Notes: generated by a model not told the origin, from the sequence alone. Counted from the first letter of the stretch, positions 55,301-63,841 are shown. The stretch is 64,000 nt of DNA from Pseudoduganella violacea (GCF_014191875.1 NZ_JACHXD010000002.1:124001-188000), one strand, 5' to 3'. A program made the numbers and translations.

Positions 55301-58300
55301 CAGCAACCAGGTGGCGGCGCTGACCACGGCCCAGGTGCAAGCCATCAGCACGGCCGGCATCGTCGCCCTGCAGAGCAGCCAGTGGCGCGCCCTGGGGTCG
55401 GCCGCCCTGAATGCCTTGGACTCGGACCAGGTGGCGGCCATCGAGATCGCCGACCTGCAAGCGCTGCGCACGGCCCAGATCGCGGGCCTGGCGACGCAGC
55501 AGATCGCCGCCCTCACCAGCGACCAGTTCGGCGCCTTGAGCACGGCCATGATCGCCTCGCTGAGCACGCAGCAGATCGCTTCCTTGTCCCTGCTCCAGGT
55601 GGCCAGCTTCGCTTCCTTGGCCCCGCTGCGCAGCGCCCAGATCGCCGCGCTCACCACCAACCAGATCGGCGCGCTGGCGCCGGACCGCATCACGACCTTG
55701 CGCACCAACCAGCTCGCCGGCTTGAGCAGCGCCCAGATCGGTGCCCTCAGCAGCGACCAAATCGTGGCCTTGAACACGGCCCAGGTGCGCAGCCTGAGTC
55801 CGGCCACGCTGGGCGGCATGAGCACGACCCAGATCGCCGCCATCGAGGCCATCGACATCGCCGCCCTGAGCACGGGCCAGGTGCAGGCGCTGAAGACCCA
55901 GCAGATGGCCGCGCTCACGCTGGGCCAGCTCGGCGCCCTGAGTTCGACCCAGATCGCGGCATTGACCTCGCGCCAGATGGGCGCCCTGAGCACCACCCAG
56001 CTCGGCGCGCTCGGCCTGACCGGCTTGAGCACCGTGCAAATCCAGGGCTTGAACAGCGACCAGATCGGCGCGCTGACGCCGGACCAGGTGGCCAGCCTGA
56101 AAACGGCGCAGATCGCCGCCTTCACCACCAGCCAGTTCACCTTCTTCAATACCGACCAGATCCAGGCGCTGAGCAGCGCCCAGATGCGCGCCCTGTCCAC
56201 CGACGTGCTGCGCGCGCTCAGCCCGGCCCAGATCCAGGCCATCGACCTGACCGATATCCGCAACCTGGCCACGGGCCAGATCGCCGGCCTGGGCAGCAAC
56301 CAGTTGCAGGCGCTGAGCCTGGCCCAGATCATGTCGCTGACGACGGGCGAGATCGCGGCCATCGCCACCGCCCAGATCGGCGCGCTCAGCACGGCCCAGA
56401 TCGACGCCATGGTCAGCCTGGTCAGCCTGACCACGGCCCAGATGGCGGCCCTGAATACCGCGCAGTTGAGCAATCTGAGCATGGGCGATTTCGCCGCGCT
56501 CAAGACCAGCCAGGTGGCGGCCCTGACCAGCTACCAGGCGGCCCACCTGACCGTGGGCCAGATCGCCGCCTTCTCCACCGCCCAGATCCGCGCGCTTACT
56601 CTGCGCGCCCTGGGCAATCTGGACGCCACCCAGTTGCAGGCGCTCGAAGCGGAAGACGTGCGCGCCCTGCTCACCACCCAGATCGCCGCGCTGGCCCCGG
56701 CCCAGCTGGCCGCGCTGTCGACCGGCCAGTTGCATGCGCTGAGCAGCCAGGCCATCGCCGTGCTGTCGCCGGCCCAACTGGCGGCGCTGTCGGCCGACCA
56801 GCTGGCCGCCCTGGGCGAATTGCGCGATTACAGCACGGCCCAGATCGCCGCCATGTCGACCGACCGCATCGTCGTCATGAGCGTGGACGACCTGGCCAGC
56901 TTGAGCACGCGCCAGGTGGCCGCCTTCAACTCGGCCCAGCTCTCGGTCTTCAGCGCCGGCCAGTTGCAGGTGCTGAGCACGGCGCAATTCGCCTCCCTTT
57001 CGACCGCGGCCCTGAACGGCCTGAGCGCCGCCCAGATTCCGCAGATCGAGCTGGAAGACATCGCTGCCTTAACGAGCAGGCAACTGGCCGCGCTCGGCTC
57101 GGACCAGTTGCAAGCCTTGAACGCGGACCAGTTGGGCGTGCTCAGCAGTGGCGATGTGGCCGCCCTGCGCACCCTGCAGATCAGCGTGCTGACCCCGGCC
57201 CAGATCGCGGCCCTGAACAGCCGCGGCTTGACCACGGCCCAGATCCGTTCCCTCAGCGACGCCCAGCTCACGGCCCTGCCGCTGGACAAGATCGCCGCCC
57301 TCACCAGCACCCAGTTGGCGGCCCTCGGCGACAGCCAGGTGCAGGCGCTGACGCCGGACCAGATCCTGGCGCTGGAAACGCGCCAGTTCGCCAGCCTGTC
57401 GAGCCGCGCCATCGCGGCCCTGACCCCGGCCCAGGTGGCCGGCATCGAGCTGGCCGATATCGCCGCGCTGCGCTCGACCCAGGTGGCGGCGTTCTCGGCC
57501 GCCCAGCTCGGCGCGCTGAACACCGACCAGATCAGCGTCATCAACACGGCCGCCATCAGCGTGCTCGGCATTCCGCAAATCCAGGCCATCTCGGTCGACC
57601 AGTTGCGCGCGCTGAGCACGGCCCAGGTGCGCGCCCTGAGCACGCGCGCCATCCGCGCCCTTGATGTGAGCCAAGTGGCGGCCATCGAACTGGACGATAT
57701 CGCCGCCCTGCGCAGCGAACAGATCCGCGCCCTGTATTCCGACCAGCTGACGGCGCTGACCTCGGACCAGATCATCGCGCTGACCGACGCCCAGGTCGCG
57801 GCCCTGAGCACGGCCCAGCTGGCCGCGCTCACGCCCGACCAGTTCGCCCAACTGGGCGCCCTGATCGCCTTCACCAGCGACCAGATCGCCGCCCTGCCGA
57901 CGGCGCGCATCGCCGGCCTCGACGCGACCCAGCTGGCCCTGCTCAAAACCAGCCAGATCGCGGCCTTGACCAGCCGCCAGATGCCGGCCCTGTCGAGCAG
58001 CCAGTTGGCCGACCTCAGCACCGCGCAGTGGCGCGCCTTCAACACGGCCGCGCTGCGCGCGCTGAGCACCGAGCAGATCGCCGCCATCCAGGGCGATGAC
58101 CTGGCCGCGCTGCGCACCGACCAGGTCGCGGCGCTCAAAACCGAACAGATCGCCGCCCTCAACAGCGACCAGTTGCAAGTGCTGACCACGGCCGAACTGG
58201 GCGCCCTGACCAGCGCCCAGGTGCGCGCCCTCAGCAATGCCCAGCTGGCCAGCCTGCCCGGCCTGGGCGGCTTCGGCAGCAACCAGGTGGCCGCCCTGTC

Positions 58301-60440
58301 CAGCAGCCAATTGTCCAGCCTGGATGAAGCCCATCTGTCGACCCTGAGCACGCGCCAGATCGACGCGCTGAGCAGCCGCCAACTGAGCTGGCTGACCACG
58401 GACCAGATCGTGGCTCTGACCACGGCCCAGGTGCGCGCCCTCGACCCGACCGCCCTGGCCGGCCTCAGCACGGACCAGGTGGCCGCCATCGCCCTCGACG
58501 ATATCGCCGCCCTCGGCACGGCGCAGATCGCCGCGCTGCGCACGGCCCAGTTCGTTGTGCTCAGCACCGACCAGCTCGGCGCACTGAACACGCGCGACAT
58601 CGCCGCCCTGAGCACGGGCCAGGTCGCCAGCCTGAGCACGGCCCAGCTGGCCGCGCTGAGCACCCTGGCCGCCCTGGGCACCCTACAGTTTGCCGCGCTC
58701 AACTCGGTGCAACTGCCTTCGCTCAGCGCCGACAAGATCGCCACCTTGAAGACGGCCCAGATCGCCGCCCTCAGCACGCGCCAGATCGGCAGCTTGAGCA
58801 CGGAGCAGATCGCCGCCCTGAGCACCAGTCAAGTGCGCTCCTTGAGCGTGGCCGCGCTGGGTGCCCTCGGCAGCGACCAGGTCGCCGCCATCGAGCTGCC
58901 CGACCTGGCCGCCCTGAGCAGCCTGCAATTGACGGCCTTGAAATCGGCCCAGATTGCCGGCCTGACGACCGACCAGATGGCCTCGCTGACCACGCGCGCC
59001 CTGCAAGTGCTGGGCACGGCCCAGATCCGCGCGTTGAGCGCCGACCAGCTCACCGCGCTCGGCACGCTCAACAACCTGAACACGGTACAGATCGCCGCGC
59101 TCGGCTCGGCCCAGATCGGCGCCCTGGCGGCTGAGCTCGTGGGCGCCATGCGCAGCAACCAGTTCGCGGCCCTGGGCGCCCAGGGCGCAAGCGGCCTGAC
59201 CACGCTGCAACTGGCCACGCTCGGCACCACCCTGATCGCCGCCATGTCGACCAAGGCCCTGGGCGCGCTCAATTCCGACCAGTTGCAGGCGCTCGACGTC
59301 AATGAATTGCAGGCGCTCAGCACCGGCCAGTTCGCCGCGCTCGGCACCAGCCAGATCGCGGGCCTGAGCACGGTGCAGATCAGCGCCCTGACCACCAGCC
59401 AGGTGCGCGCCCTGAAAGCCGGCCAGATCCGCGCGTTGACCGCGGACCAGCTGGCCGCCATGACGGTCAGCGAATTCCAGGCCTTCAGCGCGGCCCAGGC
59501 CGCGGCCCTGACCACCGACCAGCTGGCCGTCATGCTGCCCGAGCAGCGCGACGCGGCCGGTCTGGAAAGCCCGCTCGTGCTCGACCTCGACGGCAACGGC
59601 ATCCGCACCCTCGCGCTCGACCAGGGCGTGCGCTTCGACCTCGACGCCGACGGCCGCCTGCAACACACCGGCTGGGTCGGCCAAGGCGACGGCTTGCTGG
59701 CCCTGGACCGCAACGGCAATGGCCAGATCGACGATGGCAGCGAACTGTTCGGCACGGCCACGCGCACGGCCGGCGGCCGGGCGGCCCATGGCTTCGCCGC
59801 GCTGGCCGAACTCGACAGCAATGCCGACGGCGTCATCGACAGCCAGGACGCCGCCTACAGCCAGTTGCGCGTCTGGCAGGACAGCAATGCCGACGGCGTC
59901 AGCCAGGCCGGCGAGCTGCAAGGCTTGGCCGCATTGGGCATCGCCCGCCTCGGCACGGGCGCCCGCGCCACCAGCGAACTCGAGCAAGGGAACTGGATCG
60001 GCCTGCGCGGCAGTTACGAGCGCAGCGACGGCAGCCAGGGCCAGGTGGCCGACGTCTGGTTCCTGACTGCGCGCGATGGCGATCCGGCCAGCCTGAGCGG
60101 CAAAGTGGGCGCCCTGACCGACGCCCTCTCCGGCTACCGTTACGGCAACGCCACCCAGCCCGGCCTGCCCACGCTGACGCCGATGGCGGCGCAATCGCTG
60201 AGCGCGGCCGACGGCGCCAGCCTGAGCGCCAGCGTCGCCGCGCTGACGCGCCAGTTGCAGCACTTCGGCGCCGGCACCCTACCGGGCGCCGGCCTGCCCG
60301 CCGCCGACGCCCTCAACCAGGCCGCGCGCCAGGCGCAAGCGGCCGGCCTGACAGGCGCCGCCGCCCTCGGCGGCAACGGCAACAGCGAGGACTGGCAGCG
60401 CCGCGCCCAGCCCCAAGCGCTGCTGCTGGCCGCCAAATAG
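52356..60440 (+). CDS. Giant octapeptide-repeat protein with C-terminal EF-hand-like calcium-binding domain
   Basis: The product has 2694 residues. Residues about 8-2395 are a repeat of eight residues, A-L-x-[ST]-x-Q-[IVL]-x, in the order of 290 copies. They are organised in 134-residue units of 16 octads plus one hexad. Each unit has one octad replaced by an acidic form such as IETRDIAA or IELADLAA. The C-terminal ~300 residues start LVLDLDGNGIRTL and contain LDRNGNGQIDDGSELFG, LDSNADGVIDSQD and WQDSNADGVS: EF-hand-like calcium loops known from RTX-type exported proteins. No signal peptide, membrane segment or enzyme motif is seen, and Cys is almost absent. It lies between fliR and the convergent flgL. 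Role unknown; a secreted or surface-attached fibre exported by type I secretion, or linked to the flagellum, is inference. Confidence 0.8.
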   Translation: MSIVFETQQIAGLTTYQISLLTSDDIKALTPELMPLFSSAQLNALSTSQIKYLENADLATLTSDQIGWLGSRLIGAFSSSQIAALDTAQIRGIDSQDMPALSSSQLAALSAVQLGALTTQELAGLRSQQIAVLNSDQVPGFGSDQLAALSSGQLRAFSTQALRALDPTRLVSSSIPYLTSSQLNSLDAAQLQVLNSDQIIALGSAQLNGLSSAALIVLLSEQIAAIETRDIAALACQQIAALQPGQITALTTDQMRALGTRGLAALSTDQIPVLSTDQLGALPSLASLSTAQIAALAPEQLAVLATQAIAGLGSQQLGALKDYQWQALNSDQIIALSTVQFANLSTQALNLLGSDQLAFIETRDIAALRTAQIAALQPGQLSALNTAQFASLNSNDIAVLTTDQLPVLSTDQLAALKTLSTWGSKQVAALGSDQVASLSTRNLASLASGQLAGLNPEQAAALNTAQLIALSTGQVQALNTVALQALSTNQLRAMESQDVGALLTRQIASLSTDQLSNLQVQQVAALGSAATQALTLDQVAALTTAQLAALKALDALKSAQIAALTTDQIKALSTASITALRSNQVAALSPLQAGVLNSAQIKALSASQLAALSSAALAALQSSQLGGIETRDVPGLRSQQIAAMTTDQIMALGTDQIRALSTAGVRALNSDQIAVLNAAQLDAFASFAGFSTRQIQAFGSAQLASLTTQDWASLSSAQIGAVQAGQVAGLSANHIAALSTAQVRALNTDALAALNATQVAAIELADLAAMGTRQIAAFSTDQLAALQTAQLAALTSAEVAALTSEQLASLTAGQLDALTLTSLSTRQIGQLSNAQLQSLNTADLSGLRTAQIAVLNTAQIGALSTTQIVGLNTAQFRALGSDALRALSSGQLAAIAFDDLQALRTNQLSLLTTAQIPALRTAQIAQLTTAQIASLTPEQKAALSSDQLGALVSLASFSTAAIAALTTDQIASLSLAVLAALRSNQVAALTTAQVQAISTAGIVALQSSQWRALGSAALNALDSDQVAAIEIADLQALRTAQIAGLATQQIAALTSDQFGALSTAMIASLSTQQIASLSLLQVASFASLAPLRSAQIAALTTNQIGALAPDRITTLRTNQLAGLSSAQIGALSSDQIVALNTAQVRSLSPATLGGMSTTQIAAIEAIDIAALSTGQVQALKTQQMAALTLGQLGALSSTQIAALTSRQMGALSTTQLGALGLTGLSTVQIQGLNSDQIGALTPDQVASLKTAQIAAFTTSQFTFFNTDQIQALSSAQMRALSTDVLRALSPAQIQAIDLTDIRNLATGQIAGLGSNQLQALSLAQIMSLTTGEIAAIATAQIGALSTAQIDAMVSLVSLTTAQMAALNTAQLSNLSMGDFAALKTSQVAALTSYQAAHLTVGQIAAFSTAQIRALTLRALGNLDATQLQALEAEDVRALLTTQIAALAPAQLAALSTGQLHALSSQAIAVLSPAQLAALSADQLAALGELRDYSTAQIAAMSTDRIVVMSVDDLASLSTRQVAAFNSAQLSVFSAGQLQVLSTAQFASLSTAALNGLSAAQIPQIELEDIAALTSRQLAALGSDQLQALNADQLGVLSSGDVAALRTLQISVLTPAQIAALNSRGLTTAQIRSLSDAQLTALPLDKIAALTSTQLAALGDSQVQALTPDQILALETRQFASLSSRAIAALTPAQVAGIELADIAALRSTQVAAFSAAQLGALNTDQISVINTAAISVLGIPQIQAISVDQLRALSTAQVRALSTRAIRALDVSQVAAIELDDIAALRSEQIRALYSDQLTALTSDQIIALTDAQVAALSTAQLAALTPDQFAQLGALIAFTSDQIAALPTARIAGLDATQLALLKTSQIAALTSRQMPALSSSQLADLSTAQWRAFNTAALRALSTEQIAAIQGDDLAALRTDQVAALKTEQIAALNSDQLQVLTTAELGALTSAQVRALSNAQLASLPGLGGFGSNQVAALSSSQLSSLDEAHLSTLSTRQIDALSSRQLSWLTTDQIVALTTAQVRALDPTALAGLSTDQVAAIALDDIAALGTAQIAALRTAQFVVLSTDQLGALNTRDIAALSTGQVASLSTAQLAALSTLAALGTLQFAALNSVQLPSLSADKIATLKTAQIAALSTRQIGSLSTEQIAALSTSQVRSLSVAALGALGSDQVAAIELPDLAALSSLQLTALKSAQIAGLTTDQMASLTTRALQVLGTAQIRALSADQLTALGTLNNLNTVQIAALGSAQIGALAAELVGAMRSNQFAALGAQGASGLTTLQLATLGTTLIAAMSTKALGALNSDQLQALDVNELQALSTGQFAALGTSQIAGLSTVQISALTTSQVRALKAGQIRALTADQLAAMTVSEFQAFSAAQAAALTTDQLAVMLPEQRDAAGLESPLVLDLDGNGIRTLALDQGVRFDLDADGRLQHTGWVGQGDGLLALDRNGNGQIDDGSELFGTATRTAGGRAAHGFAALAELDSNADGVIDSQDAAYSQLRVWQDSNADGVSQAGELQGLAALGIARLGTGARATSELEQGNWIGLRGSYERSDGSQGQVADVWFLTARDGDPASLSGKVGALTDALSGYRYGNATQPGLPTLTPMAAQSLSAADGASLSASVAALTRQLQHFGAGTLPGAGLPAADALNQAARQAQAAGLTGAAALGGNGNSEDWQRRAQPQALLLAAK
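52380..59540 (+). repeat. 24-bp coding repeats nested in 402-bp higher-order units
   Basis: The basic period is 24 bp. The acidic marker octad begins at 53031, 53433, 53835, 54237, 54639, 55038, 55440, 55842, 56241, 56643, 57045, 57444, 57684, 58086, 58488, 58890 and 59292. The spacing is 402 bp in twelve cases, 399 in three and 240 once (57444-57684). Confidence 0.92.
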
Positions 60441-60449
60441 GCCTCACGC

Positions 60450-60502
60450 TGCCGAGTCCGTGTCCGATTGGGGTCAGACCCCAATCGGACACGGACTCGG
60501 CA
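60450..60502. repeat. Long perfect hairpin repeat after the giant gene
   Basis: A 24-bp perfect inverted repeat (60450-60473 with 60479-60502) encloses TCAGA. The inner part reads TGTCCGATTGGGGTCAG, nearly the same as in the hairpin at 39590. It starts ten bases after the stop of the giant gene. Confidence 0.9.
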
Positions 60503-60542
60503 TTTATGCGCTGGCTGCGCGCGCTGGATTGAATGCGCAAAA

Positions 60543-60570
60543 AAAAACGGGAACCGAAGTTCCCGTTTTT
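60543..60570. terminator. Bidirectional terminator between the giant gene and flgL
   Basis: AAAAACGGGAAC (60543-60554) pairs perfectly with GTTCCCGTTTTT (60559-60570) around CGAA. It has a T-run in either direction. Confidence 0.92.
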
Positions 60571-60588
60571 GCTTTGCGGCGCGCGCGT

Positions 60589-61833
60589 TCAGATGTAGTT
60601 GAACAGCGACAGGCCGGAAATGTTCTTGTAGGATTTCTGCGCCGCCTCCAGCGTCATCTGCTGCTGGGTGAACATCGAAATCACCGCGATGGGATCGATT
60701 TCGGTCAGCTTGGACAGCGTGGTCTGGTACTGGATGTCGACATCGGAACCCGCGTCGTCCAAGTAATCGAGTTCCTTCAGCCCCGCGCCCATCTTGGCGC
60801 GCACCGAGAGCACATTGTCGAGCGCATTATTGATGTTCTGGTTGGCCACGCTGAGCTTGTTGGTCAGGTCGGTGCGCGCATTCGGGCCGTCGCCGGCCGT
60901 CTTTAGCGCCGTGATCAGGTCGCGCACCGTGGTAAACAGCGATTGCCGCTTGCTCGGATCGACCGTAAACACATCCTGGTCCGCCACCTCGCCCTTGACG
61001 TCGAACTGGATGCCGTCGAAGCTGATCGCTTCCCCGCTCTTGTAGGGCACGGGCGCCGGCGTCACCGGCGTATTGGTGGTGGTATCCATCACCATATAGC
61101 TGGTCTGGGCCGGCACGCCGGGCGTGGCCGGGGTCACGCTGAAGGTCAGCGCATACTGGTGGCCGGTCAGCTGGCTCGGGTCGATGACCGAGCCGGGCGA
61201 GATGATGCCGCTGCCGTTGCGGGTCTTGTTGCTGGGATCAGCCCCGGTCTGGAAGCTGCCGTTGCCAGTGATCGCGCCTTCGAACACGGAGGCGCCCGAA
61301 TCGCTGATGGTGAGCTGGCGGCCCGAAGCCACCTGCAAGTCGCGCGCGCCCTGGTCGCCGTTGTACATGGCGCCGCCCGGCGTCTGGGTGAAGGGCTGGG
61401 TATTGAGGCGGTAGCCGCCGAACAGGAAATTGCCGGCCCCGTCGGCCGTATTGGCCTGGCCCAGCAGGTCGGTAAAGCGGCCTTCCAGCTCGATCACGAG
61501 GGCGTCGCGGTCCTTCTGCGTCTGGCCGGAATTGCCGGCGTTAACGATCAGGGTCTTGATATCCTTGATCAGATCGCCCGTCGAACCGAGCGCCAGATCG
61601 ACGTGGGACATCGAGGCGCGCGCATTCTGCCGGTTGATCTTGAACTGGTCGTTCATTTCCTTCGACTGCGTCACCTCCAGCGCGCGCGCCGAGGCCACCG
61701 GATCGTCGGCGGCGGTCAGCACGCGGCGCCCGGTGGCAAGCTGCTGCTGGGTACGCGACAACTGGCTTTGCAAGCTGGTCAGCTGGTTCAGCCCAGTCTC
61801 GAAAATAGTGCGGGAACTGACACGCATATTCAT
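60589..61833 (-). CDS. flgL: Hook-filament junction protein FlgL (HAP3)
   Basis: The product has 414 residues. The flagellin-like N-terminus (MRVSSRTIFETGLNQLTSLQ, TGRRVLTAADDPVASARAL) and the C-terminus (MTLEAAQKSYKNISGLSLFNYI type) are conserved. A central insert (about 200-310) carries a beta-rich motif (GEAISFDGIQFDVKG) that also occurs in FlgK. It joins the hook-associated FlgK to the filament. AAGGA precedes the ATG. It is the second gene after flgK, 20 bases downstream. Confidence 0.97.
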   Translation of the reverse strand: MNMRVSSRTIFETGLNQLTSLQSQLSRTQQQLATGRRVLTAADDPVASARALEVTQSKEMNDQFKINRQNARASMSHVDLALGSTGDLIKDIKTLIVNAGNSGQTQKDRDALVIELEGRFTDLLGQANTADGAGNFLFGGYRLNTQPFTQTPGGAMYNGDQGARDLQVASGRQLTISDSGASVFEGAITGNGSFQTGADPSNKTRNGSGIISPGSVIDPSQLTGHQYALTFSVTPATPGVPAQTSYMVMDTTTNTPVTPAPVPYKSGEAISFDGIQFDVKGEVADQDVFTVDPSKRQSLFTTVRDLITALKTAGDGPNARTDLTNKLSVANQNINNALDNVLSVRAKMGAGLKELDYLDDAGSDVDIQYQTTLSKLTEIDPIAVISMFTQQQMTLEAAQKSYKNISGLSLFNYI

Positions 61834-61853
61834 GATGCTCTTCCTTAAAATCC

Positions 61854-63815
61854 TCAGCGGCCCAGCGACAGCAGCACGTCGAACAGCTGGCTGGCCGTTT
61901 GCATCACTTTACCCGAGGCTTGGTAAGCCTGCTGGTAGCGCAGCAGATTGGCCGCCTCCTCGTCCAAATTCACGCCCGAGAGCTGCTGCTGGGCCTTCAT
62001 GGCCTGTTCCACGGCGCCATCGGACGCATCCATGCTGATCTGCGATTCGCGCGTCTTATTGCCCACATAGTTGACCATCTGCGCGTAGCCGCTCTGGAAG
62101 GTGGCCGTGCCGCCCACCACATTCTTCGATTGCAGGCCGGCCAGGGCCACGCCGTTGCGGTTATCGCCCACGCCATTGACGTTCGGGCCGATGACGAACT
62201 GGTCGCCATTGGCCGGCTTGCCCGTGATGCTGACGCTGATGCCGCCAAAGCTGATCTTGGCGCCGTCGGTGAACGGCACCGGCGTGCCGGCCGGGTAGGT
62301 GGTCGGGGTGCCGCCACCGGGCGGGGTCACGGTCACGTCCTGGCCGGCCGGGAAGCCGCTCAGGGTATTGGCCGTGCTGTCATAGGTCAGCGGCAGCGGC
62401 GCCGTCAGCGCATTGCCCGGCAGCAGATAGGCGGCATCGACGCTGCCTGGATCGATCTTGCCCGTGCCGGTATTGGTGGTCGGCATGCTGGTGGCGATCG
62501 GGGCGGCGAGCGCGATCTTGCTGGCATCCTTCAGGGCGACCGACAGGGAGCTGGCGGCCTGGGCCACCGGCCGGATTTCCGCGTGGTCGCCATTGGCCGG
62601 CACACCCGTAATGGTGTACTCCACGCCATCGATCATCTGCGGCCCGGTCTGCGGGAACGGCGTGATCGTGGTCTGCTTGCCATCCGAGGCGCGCGTCAGC
62701 ACCAGATTGGTGCCGTCGAAATTCATATCGTAGTTGCTGGCCGTGACCTGGGTGCCATCCTTGATGACCGCCTGGATATCCAGGGTGCTGCTGATGGAAT
62801 TGCGCTTGTCGTAGCCGACCACCGCCTTGATATCGTTGAAGAAATTGCCGCCTGGCGCGCCTTTCAGGTCAATACCGAGCTGGTGCTGGGAATTGAAGGT
62901 GGCGGCCAGGCTGGCGGCGATCTGGCCCAGACGGTTTCCGGCCTGGTCCAGGGCCGTGTTGCGGAACTCCATCAGCCCGCCCAGGCTGCCGCCGGTGAAA
63001 GTGCTTTCCGGCAGCGCGGCGATCTGGTTGGCCGTCTTGTAGCCGATGGCCAGGCGGCTGACATCGGTCGGCGAGGTGGTGACGGTCAGTTCGAAGGGCT
63101 TATTGCCCACCACCATGGGCTGGCCGGTGCCGATCGACACATTGAGCATACTGTTATCGCCCGGCATCACCGTGACCTTGACCCGCTTGTTCAGTTCGGA
63201 AATCAGCTGGTCGCGCTGGTCCAGCAAATCATTGGGCAGGCGCAGCTTGTCGATGGAGAGGCCGGCGATCTCGTTGTTCAAGTCGGCAATCCGGCTGGCA
63301 TAGGTATTGATCTCGTTGACGATGGAGGTGGTCTTGCTGTTGAAGCCATCGCGCAGCTCGTTGAGCCGGCCGGCCATGCCCTGGAAGCGCGAGGCCAGCG
63401 ACTCGGCCGAGGACAGCATGGCTTGGCGCGACGCCACCGAGGAGGGGTTCGAGTTGGCGTCCTGCACGCCCTTGAAGAAATCCTGCAAGGCCGGCGACAG
63501 GCCGGTCGTGGTATCGGCCAGCATATTGTCGATCTGGCTGATCTGGGTGTAGTACTCGGTATAGGCCGACTGCGAGGATTCGGCGTTGAGCACGCGTTTG
63601 TTCAGGAAATCGTCGTAATAGCGCTTGATCTGCGCCACTTCAGTGCCGGTGCCGATGAAGCCCACGCCCGTGTTTTCGCCCGGCGTCGTGCTCTGCACGG
63701 CCACCTGGCGGTGATAGCCCGGTACATTGGCATTGGTAATGTTGTGGCTGGTCGTGGCGAGACCCACCTGGGCCGCCAGCAAACCACTTTGACCGATGCT
63801 GAGAAGACTGGACAT
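61854..63815 (-). CDS. flgK: Hook-associated protein FlgK (HAP1)
   Basis: The product has 653 residues. The N-terminus (IGQSGLLAAQVGLATTSHNI, NVPGYHRQ) is the rod/hook-type signature, and the C-terminus (SGVNLDEEAANLLRYQQAYQASGKVMQTA type) is that of FlgK. The middle holds two beta-rich inserts, one related to the insert of FlgL (KISFGGISVSITGKPANGD). It forms the first junction layer on the hook. A sigma-28 promoter lies 27 bases upstream. Confidence 0.97.
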   Translation of the reverse strand: MSSLLSIGQSGLLAAQVGLATTSHNITNANVPGYHRQVAVQSTTPGENTGVGFIGTGTEVAQIKRYYDDFLNKRVLNAESSQSAYTEYYTQISQIDNMLADTTTGLSPALQDFFKGVQDANSNPSSVASRQAMLSSAESLASRFQGMAGRLNELRDGFNSKTTSIVNEINTYASRIADLNNEIAGLSIDKLRLPNDLLDQRDQLISELNKRVKVTVMPGDNSMLNVSIGTGQPMVVGNKPFELTVTTSPTDVSRLAIGYKTANQIAALPESTFTGGSLGGLMEFRNTALDQAGNRLGQIAASLAATFNSQHQLGIDLKGAPGGNFFNDIKAVVGYDKRNSISSTLDIQAVIKDGTQVTASNYDMNFDGTNLVLTRASDGKQTTITPFPQTGPQMIDGVEYTITGVPANGDHAEIRPVAQAASSLSVALKDASKIALAAPIATSMPTTNTGTGKIDPGSVDAAYLLPGNALTAPLPLTYDSTANTLSGFPAGQDVTVTPPGGGTPTTYPAGTPVPFTDGAKISFGGISVSITGKPANGDQFVIGPNVNGVGDNRNGVALAGLQSKNVVGGTATFQSGYAQMVNYVGNKTRESQISMDASDGAVEQAMKAQQQLSGVNLDEEAANLLRYQQAYQASGKVMQTASQLFDVLLSLGR

Positions 63816-63841
63816 AATCGTAACTTTCGCTTGTTAATCAG

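Noticed and set aside
53894..56503. Very long open frames (up to 956 residues) on the minus strand and other frames within the giant repeat gene
   Set aside because: They arise from the 24-bp period and GC-rich codons of the plus-strand repeat. Their translations are Trp/Ala/Ser or Gly/Arg-rich with no domains, and no promoters or ribosome sites support them.
52380..59540. CRISPR-like or satellite array because of the regular short repeat
   Set aside because: There are no unique spacers, the period stays in one reading frame throughout, and no cas genes are near. It is a coding repeat.
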